From: Simplicispira psychrophila DSM 11588
Lineage (GTDB): Bacteria > Pseudomonadota > Gammaproteobacteria > Burkholderiales > Burkholderiaceae_C
DNA length: 64,000 nt
Reading direction: 5' to 3'
NCBI RefSeq assembly: GCF_000688255.1
Contig: NZ_JHYS01000014.1
Location: 27,058 to 91,057, forward strand
The notes under the pieces are model-generated. The model worked only from the letters and a program-made list of their open reading frames with translations, did not search any database and was not told where the DNA came from. The position numbers and the translations under genes are program-made. Positions 34,168 to 43,216 of the stretch are shown here, one piece after another (positions within the stretch are counted from its first letter, which is position 1; every line of letters starts with the position of its first letter).

Positions 34168-35310
34168 TTGATTCCTCATCCCCAAGCTTCCTGGACGGCA
34201 CTCTTTGCCGCCTGCATGTTGGTGGCCTGTGGCGGCGGTGGTGCCGACACGACTCCTCTCACCAATATCACCGCAGTCAAAGTCGTGGGGGACAGCCTGT
34301 CTGACAGTGGCACCTTTGGCTACAAATTTTCGGTGCAGGGAGCAGTGTCCACCGGTGTGGATTCCACCCCGTTGTGGGTGGAGCGTGTAGCGACCAGCTA
34401 TGGTCAGACGCTGTGCCCGCACTACGCCTCGTCCGATAAAGTGAATTTTGCTAGCCAGGCGGGTTGCACCAACTATGCCGTGGGCGGCGGGCGCATCAAT
34501 AACTTCACCGCCCCCACCTCACCGGTGTCGATCACGCAGCAGCTCAAGGATGCGGGTGCTGCCGGTTATGGCGCCTCCGACTTGCTGCTGGTGGACGGTG
34601 GCTCCAACGACGCCGCTGACCTGATCGGCGCCTACCTCAAGGCGGCCAGCGATGGTGGGGTGGCCTACAAGACCGTGCTGGGCACGGTGCTGGACGCTGC
34701 GACCCTGCAGGCCTTGCTGACTTCCGGCCCGAACGGTGCTGCCCAAGCCGGTGGTGCGTACATGAAGGCGCTGGCAGTGCAGTTTGCCGCCACCCTCAAA
34801 GCCAACGCCTTGGACAAGGGCGCCACGCACGTAGCCATCCTGAACGTACCGGACATCCTGGGAACACCGAGGTTCAAGATGGTGCTGGGCTCCCTCACGG
34901 CAGCCAAGGGCGCTACAGCCAGTGCCCAGGCTGCGGCGTTGTTTGACACCTGGGTGCAGGCTTTCAATGCCCAGCTGGCCGCCAGTTTTGCCGGTGACAA
35001 CCGTGTGGTGATTGCAGATTTCAATGACTCGACCAAGGATCAGGCGCGGTTCCCGGCCCAGTACGAACTGACCAACATCACCACCCCGGTCTGCCCTGCC
35101 ACCGGCCGTGGCGGTGATGGTCTGCCGACGTACACCTTCTCTACTTGCATGGGGGCTGCGCTGTCGGCCATGCCGCCGGCCGATGCCGCCGGCAACCCCG
35201 ACTGGTGGAAGCACTACGCCTATGCCGACAGCTTCCATCCCACGCCCTATGTGCACCAGCTGATGGGGCAATTGGTTTCGCGCTCGTTGTCCCAGGCCGG
35301 CTGGCTGTAA
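34168..35310 (+). CDS. SGNH/GDSL hydrolase lipoprotein
   Basis: A 380-residue putative esterase/lipase. A TTG start with GGAG eight bases upstream is preferred over an earlier TTG at 34147. The lipoprotein signal ends in LVAC (Cys21). Block I GDSLSDSG gives nucleophile Ser43, block III GGSND has Asn147, and the C-terminal ADSFHPTP gives Asp354 and His357, so the catalytic set is complete. It is followed by an OmpW-type porin, then a convergent degenerate homologue. The substrate is unknown. Confidence 0.82.
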   Translation: MIPHPQASWTALFAACMLVACGGGGADTTPLTNITAVKVVGDSLSDSGTFGYKFSVQGAVSTGVDSTPLWVERVATSYGQTLCPHYASSDKVNFASQAGCTNYAVGGGRINNFTAPTSPVSITQQLKDAGAAGYGASDLLLVDGGSNDAADLIGAYLKAASDGGVAYKTVLGTVLDAATLQALLTSGPNGAAQAGGAYMKALAVQFAATLKANALDKGATHVAILNVPDILGTPRFKMVLGSLTAAKGATASAQAAALFDTWVQAFNAQLAASFAGDNRVVIADFNDSTKDQARFPAQYELTNITTPVCPATGRGGDGLPTYTFSTCMGAALSAMPPADAAGNPDWWKHYAYADSFHPTPYVHQLMGQLVSRSLSQAGWL

Positions 35311-35342
35311 GCCCGCCGCTGTCCTTTTTTCCAGGAACTTTC

Positions 35343-36014
35343 ATGCACCATTTTTCCAAGCTCAGCCTGACCGCTGCGGCCCTGTTGTTGGGCGCCAGCG
35401 CCAGTGCGCAGGTGGCAGGCACCTTCAGTGTGCGCGTCGGCGCGACGCACATTGCGCCCCAGGTGACCAGCGGCAATCTGTCCACCCCCAGCTTCCCGGG
35501 CACGACGGTGGACGTGGGCTCGGCCAGCGCTCTGACGGGTGGACTGAATTACATGCTGACCGACCACTGGGCGGTTGACCTGCCGATCGGCCTGCCGTTC
35601 AAGCACGACTTCTCTGGTGACGGTGCCATTGCCGGGGTTGGCAAGCTGGGCCAGACCAAGGTCGTGCCAGCCACGCTGTTTGCGCAGTACCGCTTTGGTG
35701 AAGCCAACGCCAAGTTCCGCCCGTATCTGGGTTTGGGTGTCACTTACAGCAAATTCTTCAAGAACCGCTCCACCGCAGCACTGACGGCAGTGAGCGGCGG
35801 CACGCCAGCGAACCCGACCACGGCGTCGATTGACAACAAGTGGGGCATGACGCCGCAAGTGGGCTTTGTCTGGAGCATCAACGAGCGCTGGTTTGTCGAT
35901 GCCGCCTATTACAAGAGCTTCTTGAAGACCACCACGCATCTTTCCAGCGGCCAGAGCATCAATATCAAATTGAACCCGAACGTGTTTGCCGTGGGGATTG
36001 GCTACCGCTTCTGA
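35343..36014 (+). CDS. OmpW-family outer membrane protein
   Basis: A 223-residue eight-stranded beta-barrel protein with a signal peptide ending ASASAQ. The C-terminus NVFAVGIGYRF ends in Phe, as required for outer-membrane insertion, and the YRFGEANAKFRPYLGLGVTY segment is typical of OmpW. OmpW barrels pass small hydrophobic molecules. It sits 32 bases after the GDSL lipoprotein, perhaps an operon. Confidence 0.9.
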   Translation: MHHFSKLSLTAAALLLGASASAQVAGTFSVRVGATHIAPQVTSGNLSTPSFPGTTVDVGSASALTGGLNYMLTDHWAVDLPIGLPFKHDFSGDGAIAGVGKLGQTKVVPATLFAQYRFGEANAKFRPYLGLGVTYSKFFKNRSTAALTAVSGGTPANPTTASIDNKWGMTPQVGFVWSINERWFVDAAYYKSFLKTTTHLSSGQSINIKLNPNVFAVGIGYRF

Positions 36015-36030
36015 AGTTTGCTGCTGGCAT

Positions 36031-36059
36031 AAAAAACCGACTCTTGGGTCGGTTTTTTT
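36031..36059. terminator. Bidirectional Rho-independent terminator
   Basis: AAAAAACCGAC pairs with GTCGGTTTTTT, with a short loop TCTTGG, between the convergent OmpW and GDSL-homologue genes. A and T runs on both sides make it function in both directions. Confidence 0.88.
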
Positions 36060-36077
36060 GTGGGGTATGTGCAGCGC

Positions 36078-37043
36078 TTACCAGCGGGCGTGCAAACGGT
36101 CGTAGGCGTAGGTGCCAAACAGGCGCTGTGCTGCGGGCGTGAAGTACACCGTGTCGGCAAACACATATTTGGTGCTGTCGGCCCCCGGCAGCAGCGTGCT
36201 GGCCGTGCACAACGCGGAGTTGACCTGGGCGGCGCCAATGCCGATGCCCGGGCCGGTATCGACCGAGGTGCAGACCGCCGTGGTGGCGTTGTCAAAGGCG
36301 TAGCTGCTGTGTGATGCGGTCAGCAGGTTGAAGTAATACGCTGCGTCCACATACAGCACCTTGGCACCCTGGTCGACGATGCTGACCAGCAAGGCTGCAT
36401 TGAATTTGCTGCTGGCCTGGGTCAGCAGGCCGCCATCTGTCTGGCCGATGGCCGTGGCCCAGGGTGAGCGGCCCAGGTTGTAGGTGCCCGCCACCACCAC
36501 GTACTTGGCGCCGGCCGCCGTGGTGCGGATGACTTGCGCACCCAGATCGCGTCCGGCCTGCTGTGCATTGAGCAGCATTTGTTCAGGCGTTTGCGTACCG
36601 GCGGTGACGGCGGCCATTTGCGCCACGATATCGGCCGCGCCGGCGCCGATCAGCACCACGTCCGTTTCTTTGAAATTGCCGGTGGCCAGGAATTTATCAA
36701 TCTGCTCGGTCACCGTGGGCGTGCTGGCGTTGCCGGCTGCGTCCGGATGGGCCGTGACGCGTGCATTGCCTTGGGCGTAGCTGGTGCCGCCGGCAGATGC
36801 CGGGGTCAACGCGAGGCCATAGGTGGTGGCCAGCTGCAGTGTCCAGTTGTTCACTGAGCCGTCGTTGACGGTGTAGCGCGCGCCGCCGACTTGGCCAATA
36901 TCGCTGAAGCCGTCGCCAAAAGAGATCAGGCGCTGGGGCTTGAGGGCCGATTCGATGGTGCTGGAACCGCACCCCGCCAGCAGCAGCGCCGCCGATACAC
37001 CTGCCGCCGCCAGGACACTGCGACGCAACCAATTAACTGCCAT
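36078..37043 (-). CDS. Degenerate SGNH/GDSL-family lipoprotein (predicted pseudoenzyme)
   Basis: A 321-residue lipoprotein (signal with lipobox LLAGC, Cys25) that aligns with the SGNH fold but lacks catalytic residues. Block I reads FGDGFSD, so Gly45 replaces the nucleophilic Ser. Block III reads IGAGAAD, with Ala137 for Asn. The C-terminal DTVYFTP has Tyr300 where His is expected. The gene is intact, full-length and in frame, so it is not a recent pseudogene. It is convergent with the OmpW gene, and an active homologue lies beyond that. Confidence 0.75.
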   Translation of the reverse strand: MAVNWLRRSVLAAAGVSAALLLAGCGSSTIESALKPQRLISFGDGFSDIGQVGGARYTVNDGSVNNWTLQLATTYGLALTPASAGGTSYAQGNARVTAHPDAAGNASTPTVTEQIDKFLATGNFKETDVVLIGAGAADIVAQMAAVTAGTQTPEQMLLNAQQAGRDLGAQVIRTTAAGAKYVVVAGTYNLGRSPWATAIGQTDGGLLTQASSKFNAALLVSIVDQGAKVLYVDAAYYFNLLTASHSSYAFDNATTAVCTSVDTGPGIGIGAAQVNSALCTASTLLPGADSTKYVFADTVYFTPAAQRLFGTYAYDRLHARW

Positions 37044-37105
37044 TGTTTCTTCTCCAGAATGTGGAGGGGTAGTTTAACGAGCGGCGGCTGGCGCTGCCGG
37101 GAGTT

Positions 37106-38137
37106 TCACGCGCTGGCCGCTGCCGCGCGCTGCAACCGGTCGCGCACCCCTTCCCAGTCGGGGGTGCCCGGTGGCATTTCAATCCAGATGTCGCGTGCGC
37201 CTTGGTCGTCAAAACGGCGCAGCATGGCAAACAGTTCTGCCGCGGTGGCGTTGGCGTCGTCCGGCATGGTGTGCAGCGCCACCTGTGCTGCGCGGCTGTG
37301 CAGCGGCGTGCGGGCGTAGACCGCCAGCGTGGGCGCAGCGGTCGCGCTGGCGTCCAGTGCATCCAGCGCTGCTTGCAGCGTGGCGGCGTCCATCAGGCGC
37401 ACCGGGGCGCTCGGTGCATAGTGGGCCAAAAGTGTGCCTGGAGCACGTGGAGTATGCGCTGACAGCTCTTCTTTTGAGAGCAATCGCAGGCCGCAGGCGG
37501 CTTCGATTTGCGCGCGGGTGATGGCGCCGGGGCGCAGCAACACCGGTACGCCACGCGTGCAGTCCACGATGGTCGATTCGATGCCAACGCGGCAAGCGCC
37601 GCCGTCCAGCACCAGCAGTGCGGCGCCAAATTCAGACTGCACATGCGCCGCCGTGGTCGGGCTGACGCGGCCAAAGCGATTGGCGCTGGGTGCGGCCACG
37701 CCCCACACCGGTGGACCGCCCAGCGCGGCGCTGTCGCCATCGGCAGCGCAGGCGCGCAGCACGGCGTGCGCCACCGGGTGCGCCGGGCAGCGCAGGCCGA
37801 CGCTGTCCTGGCCGCCGGTGGCGGCGCGGGCGACACCGGCACGGCGCGGCAGGATCAAGGTCAGCGGGCCCGGCCAAAAGGCATCCACCAGTGCTTGGGC
37901 AAAAACTGGCACGGCGCTGGCAAAGTGCGCAATGCCACTGGCGTCGGCCACATGCACGATCAACGGGTGATCGCTGGGCCGGCCCTTGGCGGCAAAAATC
38001 TGCGCCACGGCGCGGTCGCTGCTGGCGTCGGCCGCCAGGCCATAGACGGTTTCGGTCGGCAACCCCAGCAGCGCGCCGCCGCGCAGGGCGTGCGCAGCGG
38101 CGGCAATAGCAGCGGACAGGTGGCCGTCCAAAATCAT
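37106..38137 (-). CDS. tsaC: L-threonylcarbamoyladenylate synthase (Sua5/TsaC)
   Basis: A 343-residue protein with an N-terminal YrdC domain (GGALLGLPTETVYGLAADA, KGRPSDHPLIVHV, FWPGPLTLIL, GVAAPSANRFGRVSPTTA) and a C-terminal Sua5-type domain. It makes threonylcarbamoyl-AMP from Thr, bicarbonate and ATP for tRNA t6A. The interdomain region (LRLLSKEELSAHTPRAPG) contains a likely dispersed-repeat remnant at 37453-37482. It lies 10 bases after purK. Confidence 0.92.
   Translation of the reverse strand: MILDGHLSAAIAAAAHALRGGALLGLPTETVYGLAADASSDRAVAQIFAAKGRPSDHPLIVHVADASGIAHFASAVPVFAQALVDAFWPGPLTLILPRRAGVARAATGGQDSVGLRCPAHPVAHAVLRACAADGDSAALGGPPVWGVAAPSANRFGRVSPTTAAHVQSEFGAALLVLDGGACRVGIESTIVDCTRGVPVLLRPGAITRAQIEAACGLRLLSKEELSAHTPRAPGTLLAHYAPSAPVRLMDAATLQAALDALDASATAAPTLAVYARTPLHSRAAQVALHTMPDDANATAAELFAMLRRFDDQGARDIWIEMPPGTPDWEGVRDRLQRAAAASA
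37453..37482 (-). repeat. Possible dispersed-repeat remnant inside tsaC
   Basis: TATGCGCTGACAGCTCTTCT followed by TTTGAGAGCA resembles TAAGCGCTGATAGCTAT plus the A/T-rich flank of the repeat. It lies between the YrdC and Sua5 domains. Confidence 0.4.
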
Positions 38138-38147
38138 CGGGCGGCTT

Positions 38148-39329
38148 TCAAAATGCCGGCAGGCCGAGCAGTTGTGCGGCTTGCAGCGCGGTCGCGCGGG
38201 CGGCTTCGGGCGTGGCGGCGGTGAGGTTCAAGTGGCCCATCTTGCGGCCGCGCTTGGCCTCTTGCTTGCCGTACAGGTGCAGGTGTGCACCGGGCAGCGC
38301 CAGCACCGCGTCCCACGGCGGTGTCTGCACGCTGTCGCCGTCGCCGTGTGCAAACCACAAATCACCCAGCAGATTCAGCATCACGGCAGCGCTGTGCTGG
38401 CGCGGTTGCACCAGCGGCAGCCCGGTCAGGGTGCGCACTTGCAGCTCAAATTGCGAAATGTCACAGGCGTTGTGGCTGTAGTGGCCGCTGTTGTGCGGGC
38501 GTGGGGCGATTTCGTTCACTACCAGTGTGCCGTCTTGCAACACAAAGAATTCGACGCACAGCACGCCGACATAGTTCAGCTCGTGTGCTATTGATTTAGC
38601 AGCTAATACCGCTTGCTGCGCAAGCGCTACAGGCAGATTGGACGTATAAACCTCGGTCACCGCCAAAATGCCGTCGTGGTGCAGGTTGCGCTGCACCGGC
38701 AGGTGGACGATGTGGCCATCGCGACCGCGCGCCACGATGACTGAGCATTCCAGCGCCAGCGGCAGCATTTTCTCCAGCACGCAGGGCACGTGGCCGACGC
38801 TGTCCCAGCCGGCGGCCAGTTCAGCCGCGCTGTTGACGCGCACCTGGCCTTTGCCGTCGTAGCCCATGCGCGCGGTTTTCAGGATGCCCGGCAGCAACTC
38901 CGCCGGCACTGCCGCCAACTGCGCTGCAGTTTCAATCACCGCATACGGCGCGCAGGCCACGCCGCAGCGCACAAAGTGGGCCTTTTCTTGTGCCCGGTCT
39001 TGTGCAATAGCGACGGCACTGGCGGCGGGCGCCACCGGGCGCAGCGCGGCCAGCGTCGCCAGCGTGGCGGCGGGGACATTCTCAAATTCGGTAGTGATGG
39101 CATCGCTGACCCGCGCCAGCTCCGCCAGTCCGGCGGCGTTGTCGTAGCCGCTCTGGATGTAGTGGTGGCTGATGCGTCCGGCCGGGCTGTGTGGGTCCGG
39201 GTCGAGCACGGCGGTGAAGTAGCCCATGGCCTGTGCGGCGTGGGCAAACATGCGCCCCAACTGGCCGCCCCCGAGCACGCCCAGCGTCGCGCCGGGCAGC
39301 AAAGGCAAGGCTGCAGCAGGTGCCGTCAT
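38148..39329 (-). CDS. purK: 5-(carboxyamino)imidazole ribonucleotide synthase
   Basis: A 393-residue ATP-grasp PurK that converts AIR to N5-CAIR with ATP and bicarbonate. It has the N-terminal [27 protein letters not shown], and [17 protein letters not shown]. Its ATG overlaps the purE stop. Residues of [24 protein letters not shown], between conserved regions, are encoded by a dispersed-repeat copy (38586-38637). Confidence 0.95.
   Translation of the reverse strand: MTAPAAALPLLPGATLGVLGGGQLGRMFAHAAQAMGYFTAVLDPDPHSPAGRISHHYIQSGYDNAAGLAELARVSDAITTEFENVPAATLATLAALRPVAPAASAVAIAQDRAQEKAHFVRCGVACAPYAVIETAAQLAAVPAELLPGILKTARMGYDGKGQVRVNSAAELAAGWDSVGHVPCVLEKMLPLALECSVIVARGRDGHIVHLPVQRNLHHDGILAVTEVYTSNLPVALAQQAVLAAKSIAHELNYVGVLCVEFFVLQDGTLVVNEIAPRPHNSGHYSHNACDISQFELQVRTLTGLPLVQPRQHSAAVMLNLLGDLWFAHGDGDSVQTPPWDAVLALPGAHLHLYGKQEAKRGRKMGHLNLTAATPEAARATALQAAQLLGLPAF
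38586..38637 (+). repeat. Dispersed repeat inside purK coding sequence
   Basis: TGCTATTGATTTAGCAGCTA, then CGCTTGCTGCGCAAGCGCTA and CAGGC, matches the repeat with a GCTTGCTGCGCAAGC centre. It is in frame within purK and encodes the [13 protein letters not shown] region. Confidence 0.75.
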
Positions 39330-39823
39330 GGCGCGACCGGAGGCAAAGTCATGTTGCGCGCGATCTCGGTTTGCGCGCTGCGAAAAGCGTTCAGGCGCTG
39401 GCGCAGTTCTGGGTTTTCATTGGCCAGCAGCGCCACGGCAAACAGCGCGGCATTGGCGGCGCCGGCGGTGCCGATGGCAAACGTGGCGACCGGAATCCCT
39501 TTGGGCATCTGCACGATGCTGTGCAGCGAATCCACCCCTTGCAGATGCCGGCTGGCAACGGGCACGCCCAGCACCGGCACCGGGGTCTTGGCGGCAATCA
39601 TGCCGGGCAGGTGGGCTGCGCCGCCCGCGCCAGCAATGATGGCCTTGAGACCGCGCGCGGCAGCGGCTTCGGCATAGGCAAACATGTCGTCCGGCATGCG
39701 GTGGGCCGATACCACCCGCGCCTCGTGGGTGATGCCAAAGTGCTGGAGAATCTCGACTGCGTGCTGCATGGTGTCCCAGTCGCTGCTGGAGCCCATGACC
39801 ACACCGATCTGGATGGGTGTCAT
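39326..39823 (-). CDS. purE: N5-carboxyaminoimidazole ribonucleotide mutase
   Basis: A 165-residue PurE (class I) that moves the carboxylate of N5-CAIR to form CAIR. Key segments are [40 protein letters not shown] and [13 protein letters not shown]. The start at 39823 is the family start; the open frame upstream is antisense to the thioredoxin gene and spurious. It is coupled to purK by ATGA. Confidence 0.95.
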   Translation of the reverse strand: MTPIQIGVVMGSSSDWDTMQHAVEILQHFGITHEARVVSAHRMPDDMFAYAEAAAARGLKAIIAGAGGAAHLPGMIAAKTPVPVLGVPVASRHLQGVDSLHSIVQMPKGIPVATFAIGTAGAANAALFAVALLANENPELRQRLNAFRSAQTEIARNMTLPPVAP

Positions 39824-39920
39824 AGTGGTGGAGCGGCGTGCCATGTTGGCCGCCAAAATGTGAACCCCTGATTTTACTTTTTTGGCCCATCCCCTTTTCG
39901 CTGTCGGAGGACCTGAACCC

Positions 39921-40829
39921 ATGATTGACATCACCGTAGAAAATTTTGAAGCCGAGGTGGTTGCCGCCTCCATGGAAATCCCCGTGCTGGTAGATTTTTG
40001 GGCGCCTTGGTGTGGCCCGTGCAAATCGCTCGGCCCGGTGCTGGAAAAGCTGGAAACCGAATACGCCGGGCGCTTCACGCTGGCCAAGGTCGATTCCGAC
40101 CAGGAGCAGCAACTGGCCGGCATGTTCGGCGTGCGCAGCATCCCCACCTGTGTGCTGATGGTGGGCGGCCAGCCGGTTGATGGCTTCACCGGCGCGCAGA
40201 CCGAAGGCCAAGTGCGCGTCTTTCTCGACAAGCATGTGCCCGCCGCCGAGGTCGTGCCGGAAGAAGTACCGAAAGACGATGCCCAGGCGGCGCTGGCGGC
40301 CGGTGACGTCGATACAGCGCTGGAAAAGCTGCAGCACGCCGTCGTCACCGACCCGGCCAACGACGATGCCCGTTTTGACTACGTCAAGCTGTTGCTGCAA
40401 CTGCAGCGCGAGGACGACGCCAAGGTGGCCTTTGCGCCGGTGATTGCCAAGTCTGGTTTGTCGCGCAAGCTGGGCGCCCTGAAAAGCTGGATGGATGCTC
40501 TTGATTTTGTAGCTATCAGCGCAAGCGGAGAGGGTGCTTTAGGCCAATTTGATGCCAAAATTGCTGCCAACAAGCGCGATTTTGATGCCCGTTTTGGCCG
40601 TGCCCGCTGGCTGATGGCGCAGCAGCGCTGGCAGGACGCCATGGATGAGCTGCTTGACATCCTGATGCGTGACAAGAGCTGGAATGACGAGGCCGCGCGC
40701 AAGACCTTCGTTGCCATCCTAGAGTTGATCCAGCCGCCCGCCGCGAAGGTGGCCGATGGCCAGATCCCGCCAGAAGACCCGCTGGTGGTTACTTACCGTC
40801 GGCGCTTGTCCAGCGTTGTTTTGAGCTGA
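39921..40829 (+). CDS. Thioredoxin-TPR co-chaperone (YbbN/CnoX-like)
   Basis: A 302-residue protein with an N-terminal thioredoxin domain (active site WCGPC, Cys31/Cys34) and a C-terminal TPR-like helical domain (about 120-300). Compared with E. coli CnoX, which has SxxC, this one keeps both cysteines and should be redox-active. AGGACC-type ribosome site. The segment [20 protein letters not shown] in the TPR part derives from a dispersed repeat (40497-40550). It lies between purE and the CRISPR remnant. Confidence 0.88.
   Translation: MIDITVENFEAEVVAASMEIPVLVDFWAPWCGPCKSLGPVLEKLETEYAGRFTLAKVDSDQEQQLAGMFGVRSIPTCVLMVGGQPVDGFTGAQTEGQVRVFLDKHVPAAEVVPEEVPKDDAQAALAAGDVDTALEKLQHAVVTDPANDDARFDYVKLLLQLQREDDAKVAFAPVIAKSGLSRKLGALKSWMDALDFVAISASGEGALGQFDAKIAANKRDFDARFGRARWLMAQQRWQDAMDELLDILMRDKSWNDEAARKTFVAILELIQPPAAKVADGQIPPEDPLVVTYRRRLSSVVLS
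40497..40550 (+). repeat. Dispersed repeat inside the thioredoxin-TPR gene
   Basis: GCTCTTGATTTTGTAGCTAT, then CAGCGCAAGC and GGTGCTTTAGGCCAATTT, matches the repeat's left half and general layout. It is in frame and encodes [18 protein letters not shown]. Confidence 0.7.
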
Positions 40830-40851
40830 AGCGCACCTGTGCCCATCCATG

Positions 40852-40880
40852 AAAAAGGCCCGAAAGGGCTTTTGATTTTT
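40852..40880 (+). terminator. Rho-independent terminator after the thioredoxin gene
   Basis: An A run, GCCC, loop GAAA, GGGC, then TTTTGATTTTT, 23 bases after the stop codon. Confidence 0.65.
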
Positions 40881-40959
40881 GGGGCATGGGCAGCGCCAGT
40901 TGCAAGTCGCTTTAGCGTCTGTGTGCGCTCGTGCTTGAGTCACTGCTGATGCCTTGTAA

Positions 40960-41047
40960 GCCTATCCCCGCTCGCGCGGGGCAACCGAGAGTTTCCCAGG
41001 CGTGCACCGTGTCGGCGGGGGCCTATCCCCGCTCGCGCGGGGCAACC
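40960..41047 (-). CRISPR. Minimal type I-E CRISPR remnant (two repeats, one spacer)
   Basis: Two identical 27-bp repeats (40960-40986 and 41021-41047), read on the minus strand as GGTTGCCCCGCGCG followed by AGCGGGGATAGGC, have the I-E hairpin CCCCGC/GCGGGG. The repeat-to-repeat period is 61 bp, as in I-E arrays (29+32). One spacer (40987-41020 under 27-bp repeats) remains. No leader, cas1/cas2 or Cascade genes are present. The second repeat is part of the truncated cas3 reading frame. Confidence 0.88.
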
Positions 41048-42210
41048 TTAATTAACCCGGGCAGTGCTTGGTAGCCGTGGCTGTCCGCTGCGGTGTAACC
41101 CGGTAGCGCGCGCACGACGACCGGCGGGGCTGTCTGCCACGTGCGTTGCACGAAATCCAGTACCCGCTCATATAGCTGTGTGGCCGCGACGCGGGTGGGC
41201 AGGGCGAAATACAGACCATCCACTTGGCCCGCGCGCCACAAGTGCAAAAAGCGCCACAGCGCCGCTTCGGTCTTGCCGCTGCCGGTTTCAGCTTCCAGCA
41301 CCACCACCGGCCCCAGCTGTGTGTCGGCCATGGCGGCCTGCATGGGGCGCGGTGTCGGCACGCCAAAGGCTTGGGCAAAGTCGGCATGGGTATATTGCTG
41401 GCGCGTGGTGGCATCGACCACTTCTAAACCGATAGCGCATAGCGCTTGCTGCGCAAGGGCTGGAGCCGTTTTTGACCGAATTTCTCCCGGCTGGGTGTAA
41501 GGAAAGAACCCCGGGCGGGTGTCTGAACCCAACCAGTCGGCCAATTGCACCAGACCGGCAAACAGGTGGCTGAAGGCGGCGGTGTCGGGCAGCTCGGGCG
41601 CGTCGTGGGCAAAGGCTTGGGGGTATTGCGCCTGTATTTCTGTGCCCATGGCGGCGACGGCCAGCGCGGGGTCGTAGAGCACTTGGCCTGCGCTCTCGAT
41701 GGTTTTCCAGAGGGCTGCGCTGCCTTCGCCTTGCACTGGGCGGCCATGGTGGCTGATGCTGGCGTGCAGCAAATTCAGCCAAGCATCGCCCCAAGCGTCC
41801 ATGGCTTGCACCGGCAGCTGCGTCACGATGCGCTGGGGCCAATGCAGGCCGTTTTGAGCGTCTTCAAACAGACCCCAGCCTTGCGGGCCGTGGCCGCAAT
41901 GCGGGGTAAACCAACCGTTAGGGCGTTGACTTTGAACGCGCCAGTATTTGCCCTGAAAGCCCGAATTAGCCTTGCCGATATCGTGCAAAAAGGTCAGCGC
42001 TGCCAAGCGTGCGCAGTCGGTGTCGGTCAGGTTCCGACCCGCTGCCTGTTGCAGGGAGCGCTGCACGGCAGGCAGGTGCAGCAAGCGAGACATGACGGCG
42101 GCAACGTCCGTCATGTGGTCTATCAGGCTGTGGGTGGTGGTGGCTCCATCGCCGCGATGAAGTTTTCCCCAAGGGAAAATCGATTTCTGATGGTCGGGTG
42201 CATCGTTCAT
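41023..42210 (-). pseudogene. cas3: Truncated cas3 (type I-E), fused in frame to a CRISPR repeat
   Basis: A 395-codon frame. The HD nuclease domain is intact by eye (HSLIDH around His27, FLHDIGK at 75-80, SISHHG at 151-156). The helicase part has Walker A ETGSGKTEA (308-316) and ALPTRVAATQ, but stops at about residue 387, before the DEAD box and the whole helicase C domain. The last seven residues VAPRERG and the TAG stop come from a CRISPR repeat. Intact Cas3 is about 880-900 residues. Cas3 strand and crRNA direction agree, so one deletion probably removed the rest of cas3, Cascade, cas1-cas2 and most of the array. A dispersed repeat lies inside (41424-41475). Confidence 0.88.
41424..41475 (+). 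repeat. Dispersed repeat inside the cas3 fragment
   Basis: CTAAACCGATAGCGCATAGC followed by GCTTGCTGCGCAAGGGC and TGGAGCCGTTTTTGA matches the repeat (GCTTGCTGCGCAAG centre as in purK). It encodes about TAPALAQQALCAIGLEV in frame. Confidence 0.7.
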
Positions 42211-42295
42211 TCCCCCATTGAACAGCAGAGCAATGCAGGGGAGGGGCCGATTGCGTCAACCTCAACGCAATACGGTGCTGACTTTTAACGTGGTA

Positions 42296-43216
42296 TCAGG
42301 TCGTCAGTCGCTCCAGCGCTTCGCGGTACTTGGCGGCGGTGTTCTCGATCACCGACTGCGGCAAGCGCGGCGAGGGCGCGGTTTTATTCCACGGCTTGCC
42401 GTTGACTTGGGCTTGCTCTAGCCAGTCGCGCACAAATTGCTTGTCGTAGCTGGGCGGGTTTTCGCCGGCGGCTAGCGCGGCGGCGTAGCCCTCGACCGGC
42501 CAGTAGCGCGAGCTGTCGGGGGTCAGCACTTCGTCCATCAGCACCAGCGTGCCATCGGGCGCCAAGCCAAATTCAAACTTGGTGTCGGCAATGATCATGC
42601 CCTTGGTCAGGGCGATGGCGGCGGCTTCTTGGTAGATGGCGATGCTCAGGTCACGGATGCGCGTGGCCAAGTCGAGGCCGATCATTTCGACCGTGCGCTC
42701 GAAGGTGATGTTTTCGTCGTGCTCGCCGGCCTCGGCCTTGGCGGCAGGGGTGTAGATCGGCGTCGGCAGTTGCGCGGCATTGGTCAGGCCGGCGGGTAAA
42801 GCCACGCCGCAGACGGCTTGCGACTCCTGGTATTCCTTCCAGCCACTGCCGGCCAGGTAGCCACGCACCACGGCTTCGACCGGAATCGGTTTCAGGCGCT
42901 GCACCAGCATCGAACGCCCGCGCACCTGCGCTGCTTCCTCGGCGCTGACCACGCTTTCGGGGTCTTGTCCGGTGAGATGGTTGGGGCAGATGTGGCCCAG
43001 CTTGTCGAACCAGAACAGTGCCATTTGCGTCAGTAACACGCCCTTGCCGGGAATGGGCTCGCCCATGATGACGTCAAAGGCCGAGAGTCGGTCACTGGCC
43101 ACCATCAGGATGCGGTCGTCGCCCACGGCGTAGTTGTCGCGCACCTTGCCACGCGCCAGCAGCGTCAGCGAAGTCAGGGTGGAGGTGTGCAGGGCAGAAG
43201 GACTGGGTTGTGTCAT
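42296..43216 (-). CDS. purC: SAICAR synthase (phosphoribosylaminoimidazole-succinocarboxamide synthase)
   Basis: A 306-residue eukaryote-length-type bacterial PurC that joins CAIR and aspartate with ATP. Motifs: [48 protein letters not shown] and [14 protein letters not shown] [24 protein letters not shown]. The start at 43216 ([10 protein letters not shown]) is family-like. It lies on the same strand as purE-purK but is separated from them by the CRISPR remnant and thioredoxin gene. Confidence 0.95.
   Translation of the reverse strand: MTQPSPSALHTSTLTSLTLLARGKVRDNYAVGDDRILMVASDRLSAFDVIMGEPIPGKGVLLTQMALFWFDKLGHICPNHLTGQDPESVVSAEEAAQVRGRSMLVQRLKPIPVEAVVRGYLAGSGWKEYQESQAVCGVALPAGLTNAAQLPTPIYTPAAKAEAGEHDENITFERTVEMIGLDLATRIRDLSIAIYQEAAAIALTKGMIIADTKFEFGLAPDGTLVLMDEVLTPDSSRYWPVEGYAAALAAGENPPSYDKQFVRDWLEQAQVNGKPWNKTAPSPRLPQSVIENTAAKYREALERLTT

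Noticed and set aside
41040..41065. TTAATTAA followed directly by CCCGGG at the cas3-CRISPR junction looks like a cloning polylinker (PacI-SmaI).
   Set aside because: The bases encode P-G-L-I-K in the cas3 frame and no vector sequence is visible nearby. Two adjacent restriction sites alone are not evidence of engineering.
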